Notes under the pieces: model-generated
Databases searched by the model: none
What the model saw: the letters and a program-made list of their open reading frames with translations, nothing else
Told to the model about the DNA's origin: nothing
Assembly (NCBI RefSeq): GCF_008035925.1
Contig: NZ_CP036264.1
Span: 5,454,402 to 5,518,401, forward strand
Direction: 5' to 3'
Length of the DNA stretch: 64,000 nt
Source of the DNA: Stieleria maiorica
GTDB taxonomy: Bacteria; Planctomycetota; Planctomycetia; Pirellulales; Pirellulaceae
Program-made: the position numbers and the translations under genes
Part shown: positions 55,653-64,000 of the stretch, in pieces
Layout: every line of letters begins with the position of its first letter
Position numbering within the stretch: the stretch's first letter is position 1

Positions 55653-55750
55653 ACAGAATAATACGGGGCAGAATGATACGAGACATTCCCCGATCACTTT
55701 TCCGCAACTTGATTCCAAACACCCATCATTCTGCCCCTCATCATTCTGCC
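55653..55750. repeat. GGGGCAGAATGAT inverted repeats between ribH and gyrB
   Basis: ACAGAATAATACGGGGCAGA and a TGATACG follow ribH. Their inverses, CATCATTCTGCCCC and TCATCATTCTGCC, precede the gyrB stop. The dyad could terminate both convergent genes. A half copy (GCATCATTCTGCCATC) lies at about 19260-19275. Confidence 0.75.
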
Positions 55751-55769
55751 ATCCTTCTCCCCCAAGCCC

Positions 55770-57686
55770 CTAAACATCCACCTCGGCATCGGCGGCGCGT
55801 TCCATGATGAAGCGGAAGCGGGCTGACGCGTCGCGTCCCATCAGGTCGCTGATCACGCGGTCGGTTTCCAATTGGTCATCGACTTCGACGCGCAGTAGCT
55901 GACGTTGGGCGGGGTCGAGGGTGGTTTGCCAAAGCACTTTGGGCATCATTTCGCCCAGGCCTTTAAAGCGGGTGATTTCCGGCTTGGCCCGACCGGCATG
56001 TTTCTCCAAAATCTCTTCGCGGTGGGCGTCGTCCTTGGCCCAATAGGTTTCTTTACCGAGATCGATCCGGTACAGCGGCGGCACGGCGATGAACAGCCGA
56101 CCGTCGGAGATCAATTGGGGCATGTGACGGTAAAAGAACGTCAACAACAGCGTCGTGATATGGTGCCCGTCGGAATCGGCATCGGCCAACAGGATGATGC
56201 GTCCATACCGCAGTCCGCCGATGTCCATTTTGGGTCCAATGCCGCATCCCAGTGAGGCGACGACGTCCTGGATTTCTTTGTTGTCCAGAATCTTCTTCAG
56301 CGTCGCGCTTTCGGTGTTCAGGACTTTGCCGCGGAGCGGCAGGATGGCCTGGTAATTCCGGTCTCGGCCCTGTTTCGCACTGCCGCCGGCGGAGTCCCCT
56401 TCGACGATGAACAGTTCGGACTCCATTTTCCCGCCCGACAAACAATCACTCAGCTTGCCCGGCAGCATGGTGCGTTTGGCGCCGCCCTTGCGTGAGACGG
56501 CTTCGGAAGCGGCGCGGGAGGCGGCACGGGCGCGGGCGGCGGCGATGATCCGGGCGATGATGGAATCGGCGATGGACCGATTGCTGTTCATCCACTGTTC
56601 GATCTCGCCACGCACCGCGGCTTCGACCATGCCCTGAACTTCGGGGTTGTTCAAGCGGTCTTTGGTTTGGCCTTGGAACTGCGGTTCGCTGACAAAGACC
56701 GAGACGATCCCGACCATCCCTTCGCGGATGTCTTCGTGGGTGATCTTGACGCCGCGGGGTGTCAGGTTGTGTGTGTCGATGTAGTTCCGCACGGCCTTAT
56801 TCAGTCCGCTGCGGAAGCCGTTTTCGTGGGTCCCGCCACTGCCGGTCGGGATTCCATTAACGTAGCTGCGGACGTGTTCGTCGGTCGATTCGGTCCACTG
56901 CAAGACGACTTCGATTCGCATGTCGTCGTCGACCGAGTGGCTGAACGGTGCCTCATGAATCGGCCGCGCCTTGCGTTCCTTGAGGACTTTTTTCAGGTAG
57001 TCGACGATGCCGTGTTCGTGGACGAATGATTCTTTCGTCTTGGCGACTTCATCGACATAGGTCACTTTGACGCCGCGGTGCAGGAAGCTGGCCGTTTCCA
57101 AGCGGGCGCGGATGATCGCCGAATCGAAGCTGGTTTTGGGAAAGATTTGCGGATCGGGCGTGAACGTGATCGTGGTCCCGCTGCCGCGAACGGCGCCTTT
57201 CAGTTTCTTCAGTCTGGACGTCGGCTTGCCGCGTTCGAATTCCATCTTGTACTGCGCGCCGTCGCGACGGACGACCGCCGTCAATTCTTTGCTGAGCGCG
57301 TTGACGACCGACGCGCCCACGCCGTGCAGACCGCCGGCGGTCTTGTAGTTTTGACCTTCGAATTTTCCCCCGGCGTGCAAAATCGTCAGCACCATTTCCA
57401 GTGCCGGTTTCTTCGTCTTGGGGTGCTTGTCGACCGGGATGCCGCGGCCGTTGTCGGCAACCGAAATCGTCTGGCCGTCGTTGTGAAGCGTGACCACGAT
57501 CTCACTGGCGTGGCCGTTCATCGCTTCGTCAACGGAGTTGTCAACGATTTCCCAGATCAGATGGTGCAACCCTGCACTGCCGACGCCACCGATGTACATG
57601 CCCGGGCGTTTGCGGACCGGATCCAGGCCTTCGAGTGCGACGATGGCATCGGCGTTGTAATTCGTTTTGGTCGCGATTGCTGACAT
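55770..57686 (-). CDS. gyrB: type IIA topoisomerase subunit B (GyrB/ParE)
   Basis: The 638-residue protein has the GHKL ATPase (DNSVDEAMNGHA, VADNGRGIPVD, GLHGVGASVVNALS), the transducer (QTKDRLNNPEV) and the Toprim domain with catalytic Glu in FIVEGDSAGGSAKQGRDR. The metal DxD is in LLADADSDGHH, and the C-terminus reads TRFKGLGEMMPKVLWQTT. Length fits both Gram-positive-type GyrB and ParE. It is transcribed after the A subunit with a 59-base gap. Assignment as gyrase rather than topoisomerase IV is not certain from sequence alone. Confidence 0.93.
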   Translation of the reverse strand: MSAIATKTNYNADAIVALEGLDPVRKRPGMYIGGVGSAGLHHLIWEIVDNSVDEAMNGHASEIVVTLHNDGQTISVADNGRGIPVDKHPKTKKPALEMVLTILHAGGKFEGQNYKTAGGLHGVGASVVNALSKELTAVVRRDGAQYKMEFERGKPTSRLKKLKGAVRGSGTTITFTPDPQIFPKTSFDSAIIRARLETASFLHRGVKVTYVDEVAKTKESFVHEHGIVDYLKKVLKERKARPIHEAPFSHSVDDDMRIEVVLQWTESTDEHVRSYVNGIPTGSGGTHENGFRSGLNKAVRNYIDTHNLTPRGVKITHEDIREGMVGIVSVFVSEPQFQGQTKDRLNNPEVQGMVEAAVRGEIEQWMNSNRSIADSIIARIIAAARARAASRAASEAVSRKGGAKRTMLPGKLSDCLSGGKMESELFIVEGDSAGGSAKQGRDRNYQAILPLRGKVLNTESATLKKILDNKEIQDVVASLGCGIGPKMDIGGLRYGRIILLADADSDGHHITTLLLTFFYRHMPQLISDGRLFIAVPPLYRIDLGKETYWAKDDAHREEILEKHAGRAKPEITRFKGLGEMMPKVLWQTTLDPAQRQLLRVEVDDQLETDRVISDLMGRDASARFRFIMERAADAEVDV

Positions 57687-57710
57687 AAAAACTCATGTTC
57701 CACGAACACG

Positions 57711-57740
57711 GGAACTTGAAACTTGAAACTTGAAACTTGT
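57711..57740. repeat. TTTCAAG microsatellite (inverted) between gyrA and gyrB
   Basis: GAACTTGAAACTTGAAACTTG continues as four copies of ACTTGAA. This is the reverse complement of the repeat in front of the VOC gene at 32159. It occupies half of the 59-base gap between the two topoisomerase genes. Confidence 0.8.
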
Positions 57741-57745
57741 GAAAT

Positions 57746-60175
<2,430 letters not shown>

Positions 60176-60681
60176 GCGATAGGGGTCCTTGTACTCAAAT
60201 GATTGGCCGTGATCTCCACCTTCTCCATCGGCCGCACGGTCACGCCGATTTGCTCAAGTTAGGGTAGATAGGGCGAAAATTCTAGGGCGACAAGCGGGGG
60301 CGGCAGGCGACCGCCCCTCGCTGCGACGCTGCGACCAGGAATCGCCTCAAGGCGAAACTCCAACACCAACGGCCGCCGCGACGGGAGGACTTTAACGGTT
60401 GGCCGGGTCGAATGGCAATTACGATCGGCAGCGGTGCTAGCGGTGCTGAGCATTGATCCGAAATCGCCAGCGCCAGGCGGCGAGCTATCGCGACGGCGGA
60501 CGGTGCGCCGAAGAAGAGAACCGAGTGAAGGGTGAATGCCCGCATCCGGCCGGCCGTCCGTGGACGTCCCCGTCCCGGGTGGCCTGCGGTCGCCGACACG
60601 GATTGTCAGCGACGAACCGCACTGGGCGGTCGGGCAAGAACGGAATCAATGGCTGAAATACGGGTTCGGAGGAACCACCGG
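60176..60681. other. intergenic region between divergent genes
   Basis: This 506-base stretch between gyrA (minus) and the secreted-protein gene (plus) should hold the promoters of both. I see GGGGGCGGC / GACCGCCCC as a short dyad (about 60296-60318) and no good promoter match or gene. Confidence 0.5.
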
Positions 60682-61296
60682 ATGAAACTTCGACTGACAA
60701 AACACATCATTGCCGCCGCCGCGGTGCTCTGCCTATTCGCTTCGGTCGCAAACGCCCAGGCGCAAACTGAATCGTTTATCGTTTCCAGCCAGATCGTCAG
60801 CGACACCGCCCTGCCGGCCGAAGGCGGGTACATCGGCGATTTGGCCTCGGCGTCGATCGGGGACGGCAGCTGCAGCAGTTGCCAAGCCGATGGGGGCGGC
60901 GTGTGTGTCGGCGGCGAATGCGGGATCGGCACCGGTGGCGGAGGGCTGCTGGGAAAACTCGCCGGAGGATGCGGCGGATTGGACGGCGCCATTTGCCAAA
61001 ACCGCCAATACGATCACCAGGACCTGTTCTACAACTTTTACTCCGGCGGCAATTGCAACACGGCCAACGCCCAAATGTACGTCTCGCCGTTGCCCGTGCC
61101 GCACTTCGTCGGCCACACGTTCAACACCTACCAGCCGCTGTACCCGCACGAATTCCTGTACAAGCATCACGACCGGTACCACAACATCTACGACAACGGT
61201 CGAGGCATCAATCGCACGAAAGTGCATTACGGCTATCCGCCGGTCCGACGCGCGATGAGCAATCTGTACTGGAACAAATTGCGATTGCCGCGTTGA
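60682..61296 (+). CDS. secreted Gly/Cys-rich protein of unknown function
   Basis: The 204-residue form starts at the ATG at 60682, nine bases after GGAGGA. An upstream start in the same frame would bury the signal peptide. The signal is MKLRLTKHIIAAAAVLCLFASVANA. A Gly/Cys-rich section follows (CSSCQADGGGVCVGGECGIG, GGCGGLDGAICQNRQYDHQD). The C-terminal part is rich in His, Tyr, Pro and Asn (LPVPHFVGHTFNTYQPLYPH, HHDRYHNIYDNGRGINRTK). The even number of cysteines suggests disulfides outside the cytoplasm. It resembles cell-surface proteins of planctomycetes; no function is known. Confidence 0.75.
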   Translation: MKLRLTKHIIAAAAVLCLFASVANAQAQTESFIVSSQIVSDTALPAEGGYIGDLASASIGDGSCSSCQADGGGVCVGGECGIGTGGGGLLGKLAGGCGGLDGAICQNRQYDHQDLFYNFYSGGNCNTANAQMYVSPLPVPHFVGHTFNTYQPLYPHEFLYKHHDRYHNIYDNGRGINRTKVHYGYPPVRRAMSNLYWNKLRLPR

Positions 61297-61353
61297 TCCG
61301 GTTCGGCCGGACACCACTGAACCACATCACTCTCCACCCACCGAGATAAACCC

Positions 61354-61716
61354 ATGCGTAAGCTGCTCGTCCTCGTCGCGTGTCTGGCGACCGTCCAGAT
61401 TGCCGCGCAATCCAACGCCACCGCCGGCGGGCCGGGGATCTTTCAAAAGAGCCCTCCGGTCAGCCACCCATGGCATGGAAGTTACTATCACCAGAGCTGG
61501 GGACAGCCGCTGGCCGTGGTGGTTCCACCGACCGCCAACATGCGTCAGACGTACTCCTGGGGCGTCAGCCAGAACTTGATGTACCCGATCGGGTCGCAGT
61601 TCGGTCGCAACGCACCGGGCCATGGAGCCGCTGCCCACGGCGCGTTCCGACCGACGCCGCCTTGGCCCAGTCACACCGACCAGTTCGGGTACTACTACAT
61701 CCGAGCGCCCTGGTAG
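61354..61716 (+). CDS. small secreted His/Pro/Tyr-rich protein
   Basis: The 120-residue protein has a signal peptide (MRKLLVLVACLATVQIAAQS). The mature part is Gly-, Pro-, His-, Trp- and Tyr-rich (PPVSHPWHGSYYHQSWGQPL, TDQFGYYYIRAPW). It starts 57 bases after the previous secreted-protein gene and shares its composition, so the two are probably co-expressed surface proteins. The family is not recognised. Confidence 0.75.
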   Translation: MRKLLVLVACLATVQIAAQSNATAGGPGIFQKSPPVSHPWHGSYYHQSWGQPLAVVVPPTANMRQTYSWGVSQNLMYPIGSQFGRNAPGHGAAAHGAFRPTPPWPSHTDQFGYYYIRAPW

Positions 61717-61766
61717 TGTCCGGCATGGCCCCCCCGCGACCGCGCTCGCTGGACTGCGATCCACGA

Positions 61767-61832
61767 ACGGAGCTACGCTCGCCAGTGCGTGGAATTTTTC
61801 GGGAGGCCACCTTCTGGCGAAGGTAGCGACGT
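61767..61832. repeat. TAGCTACG hairpin family copy
   Basis: ACGGAGCTACGCTCGCCAG and CCACCTTCTGGCGAAGGTAG are the same arms as in the copy at 45456-45522. The first arm is slightly altered. Confidence 0.75.
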
Positions 61833-62006
61833 TTTAACGATTCCTGGACGTGTTGAGGTTGAATCGCGACCGGCTGGAAGCCGATCCCGCCGGCCGCGGT
61901 TTTTCATTCGGCCGCGGATTTGCATCCAGCCGTGATTGCGTTCAAACTGGAAGGCGGGCGCGGTTGTCCGCCGCGACACGCTTTTCTTTCGCAGCGCGGG
62001 GATCCG

Positions 62007-62900
62007 ATGTCCGATTCCGATTCAAAAACCGCTTCCTCTGCGGGGCCCTCATCGGAATCCAAAGAAAGCTTCGTCGAATCAGGCAATCCCAACCTCAGCC
62101 CGCTCGACGGCGGACGGTGGCGTCCGGTCAGCCCCGGTGAGCTGTTGCGAAAAAACGTCCCCGGATCGCACGACGACCTGGACGACGAGCAGCGGGAACA
62201 CCATCGCACCGTCCGGCTGGAGCGCCGCCAAGAGCTGGAACACAAGCTGAAGGCCAATCCGACGGACCTGGATGGCTTTCTGGAACTCGCCGCCATCTAT
62301 CGCAGCGAGCATCGACCGCTGGAAGCCAAGCGTTTGCTGCAGCAGGCGACCGAGATTTTCCCGGACGAGGAACGGATCACGTTTCAATTAGAAGAGGCGA
62401 TCCTGGCTCGGTCGCTGCAACAATACCGTGAGGTCAGTGATCTGGCGTCGCGTTTAAAAACGCCCGAAGCCGATCGTGAACTCGAACGCAGCCGTGGCGA
62501 CTGGGCGATGCGACGGATCGAGGTCTGCCAGGCTCGGCTAGCGCGCGACCCGTCTCAGGTCCAACTGCGGTTGGCAATGGCCGACGCGAAGTTCGACGCA
62601 GAAATGTTTGAAGAGGCGTTTGCCGACGCGGGACACCTGTTGGAACTCGACGAATTTTCACCTCAGGCACACTTTCTTCGCGCGCGATGCCTGCTCGCAC
62701 TCGGCAAAGACTTGCCGGCGATGAAGGAGTTGCGTGCCGTGGCGCTGCGAAGATCCGTCGTCGCCCCCGACACGTTACGTCTGGCCAGTTTAAAACTGCT
62801 CTGCGACTTGGCCGACAAACACTCCCTTGATGCCACCGGACATCAATACCACGCACACCTCAAACGCCTCCAAGAGACCGGTTCACAATCCAAGCCCTGA
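62007..62900 (+). CDS. TPR-type protein
   Basis: The 297-residue form starts at the ATG at 62007; upstream codons lack a ribosome binding site. It has no signal peptide. The first 70 residues are Ser/Asp/Gly-rich and disordered (SKTASSAGPSSESKES). From about residue 80 it is helical with TPR-like pairs: FLELAAIYRSEHRPLEAKRL, QVQLRLAMADAKFDAEMFEE, and HFLRARCLLALGKDLPAMKE. TPRs mediate protein contacts. The next gene, a WXG100-like protein, begins 10 bases after its stop. Confidence 0.8.
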   Translation: MSDSDSKTASSAGPSSESKESFVESGNPNLSPLDGGRWRPVSPGELLRKNVPGSHDDLDDEQREHHRTVRLERRQELEHKLKANPTDLDGFLELAAIYRSEHRPLEAKRLLQQATEIFPDEERITFQLEEAILARSLQQYREVSDLASRLKTPEADRELERSRGDWAMRRIEVCQARLARDPSQVQLRLAMADAKFDAEMFEEAFADAGHLLELDEFSPQAHFLRARCLLALGKDLPAMKELRAVALRRSVVAPDTLRLASLKLLCDLADKHSLDATGHQYHAHLKRLQETGSQSKP

Positions 62901-62910
62901 GATCCAAGCC

Positions 62911-63180
62911 ATGAATCAAGCCGTCGTCGACCCCGAACAGCTCCGACAATTCGCATCTCACCTGCATCGCTTTGTTGAAGAACTCAAAGAGCGATCGACG
63001 GCACTCGGCACCCAGATGAACCAGCTCGAACAAACCTGGCGCGACGAACAACAACGAAAGTTCGCGGGCGAATTCAGCGAGCAGTTGCGTCAGCTATCGC
63101 GGTTGGTCAAAACCACCGAGCAACACATACCGTACCTGCTTCGCAAAGCCGAACAAATCGACGCCTACTTGGGACGGTGA
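62911..63180 (+). CDS. WXG100-like small helical protein
   Basis: The 89-residue form starts at the ATG at 62911. The pattern is two long amphipathic helices joined at the centre by EQTWRDEQQRKFAGEF. In ESAT-6-like WXG100 proteins the turn is Trp-x-Gly; here it is Trp-Arg-Asp, a variant also seen in WXG100-like families. Length, helical hairpin and the central Trp fit this superfamily of type VII secretion targets and toxin chaperones. No EccC/EssC ATPase or LXG toxin is in the window. It may instead be a partner of the adjacent TPR protein. Confidence 0.65.
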   Translation: MNQAVVDPEQLRQFASHLHRFVEELKERSTALGTQMNQLEQTWRDEQQRKFAGEFSEQLRQLSRLVKTTEQHIPYLLRKAEQIDAYLGR

Positions 63181-63505
63181 CCGGCGTCGAGGCAAGGTGA
63201 CATTGCGTGACCGTTTCCCCTCAGCGCGGTTGCGACGGGGGCCTGGCCCCCTCTTTGAAGCGTTGTGAGCGGACTGAAACGACGTCTGTGCCGCGTTTTT
63301 TTAACGATTTGACCACATCGAACGTGCGCCGGGTGCGGTGGTGGGGCATGGTTCACGCGTTCCCTTTCTTGAGTGCCCGCTTTGCGCGATCGTGTTTCGC
63401 GGCGAGCCGGACCAGCAGCATGCCGAATCAGCATGCAGTGCCCCGGCAGGGCGAGTCGATGGGTCTGCGATACATTCGCGGAGTGGAGAGATCGGTGTAG
63501 TTTCA
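63181..63505. other. intergenic region, one short palindrome
   Basis: GGGGGCCTGGCCCCC at 63237-63251 is a perfect palindrome with a one-base centre, recalled as part of an intergenic repeat common in planctomycetes. No gene is supported in the 325 bases. Confidence 0.5.
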
Positions 63506-64000
63506 ATGCAATCAGCGCGTTTTCGATTGATCATTTGCGTCGCTGCGACGGTTCTGAACTTGTTGCTCGTGGGATTGGGGCACTACCTGTTCGGACCGGT
63601 GGCCGCGCTCGGTTTTGGAGCGACGTTTGGGATCGCGATTTTTGAAGCCGTCGTCTGGATCTTCCGCCGCGGCAACACGAGACGGAGCGAGCGTCGCATC
63701 ATGACCGCGGTGATCGTGGTCGCGACGGTGACGGGAATTTTTATCGGTTGGGACTCCTACCGAAACGGACTGCACGACACGCGCGCCCGCGTCCGCGAGG
63801 CGAACCGCTTGCGTTCCCAATTGCAAGACCAGCCGCAGTTCGACCTGGTCATTCTCTCGTACCACGCGCCGCCGCTGCAATCCGAGGAACGATTGTCGGT
63901 CCACGGCTACGTCTCCAGCCCCCAGGATTTGGACTCATTGCAGCAGATGGTCTACAAAGATCGAGAGTGGAAGGTGGAATGGAATGTCGGGTTGATGTCC
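63506..64000 (+). CDS. membrane protein, 5' part (cut by the window edge)
   Basis: The frame from the ATG at 63506 is open to the end of the window (165 codons). Three hydrophobic segments are visible: MQSARFRLIICVAATVLNLL, GPVAALGFGATFGIAIFEAV and IMTAVIVVATVTGIFIG. They are separated by a basic loop (RRGNTRRSERR). After them is a soluble part (RARVREANRLRSQLQDQ, VHGYVSSPQDLDSLQQM) that may lie in the periplasm. I do not recognise the family. The end is missing, so no function is offered. Confidence 0.65.
   Translation, partial: MQSARFRLIICVAATVLNLLLVGLGHYLFGPVAALGFGATFGIAIFEAVVWIFRRGNTRRSERRIMTAVIVVATVTGIFIGWDSYRNGLHDTRARVREANRLRSQLQDQPQFDLVILSYHAPPLQSEERLSVHGYVSSPQDLDSLQQMVYKDREWKVEWNVGLMS

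Overview
The window is chromosomal DNA of a planctomycete, most likely of the Pirellulaceae (Rhodopirellula/Stieleria-like). The evidence is GC-rich coding with long antisense shadow frames, two Cys-type sulfatases, a DUF1587-1595-1592-1588-1585 cytochrome-like protein paired with a DUF1552 protein, exported Gfo/Idh/MocA oxidoreductases, a protein starting with the NPYQSP motif, and several intergenic palindromic repeat families. This placement is inferred from gene content; no rRNA or tRNA gene was recognised.

Layout. 1-5.7 kb: the end of a secreted malectin-like protein, a sulfatase and the DUF1592/DUF1552 pair. 5.7-6.6 kb: a dense array of GGGGACA-ended palindromic units. 6.6-22.6 kb: mostly catabolic and exported proteins. 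These are a probable minus-strand operon (TauD-type dioxygenase, small membrane protein, redoxin/cytochrome/dicopper/EF-hand protein, MMPL exporter), an aldo/keto reductase, an oxidoreductase, a second sulfatase, a 2-hydroxyacid dehydrogenase, a double alpha/beta-hydrolase and an adenylate kinase. 22.6-27.3 kb: a secreted metallopeptidase-like protein coupled to a PQQ-propeller protein, then a ParA ATPase. 27.7-34.4 kb: a greatly enlarged Tex-like RNA-binding protein with an RG-rich tail, and small proteins. 34.5-42.4 kb: an export block, with an ABC-2 ATPase and permease followed by a type I secretion-like trio (ABC protein, HlyD, TolC). The nucleotide-binding domain of the trio's ABC protein is degenerate at every motif. 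42.5-45.3 kb: a Gfo/Idh/MocA protein and a secreted SUMF1-fold protein. 45.7-60.2 kb: housekeeping genes ybaB-recR, rpoN, uvrC, an AMP-dependent ligase, a zinc-ribbon coiled-coil protein, coaE, rho, ribH, and gyrB/gyrA on the minus strand. 60.7-64 kb: small secreted proteins, a TPR protein, a WXG100-like protein and a membrane protein cut by the window edge.

Functionally the left half looks like polysaccharide (probably sulfated) degradation and redox chemistry outside the cytoplasm. The right half is information processing. The most unusual items are the type I secretion cluster without an intact ATPase, the redoxin-cytochrome-PHM-like-EF-hand fusion coupled to an RND-type exporter, the RG-tailed Tex protein, the HExxxH metallopeptidase candidate and the GGGGACA array. 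All family names come from motif recognition by eye; no database search was run.
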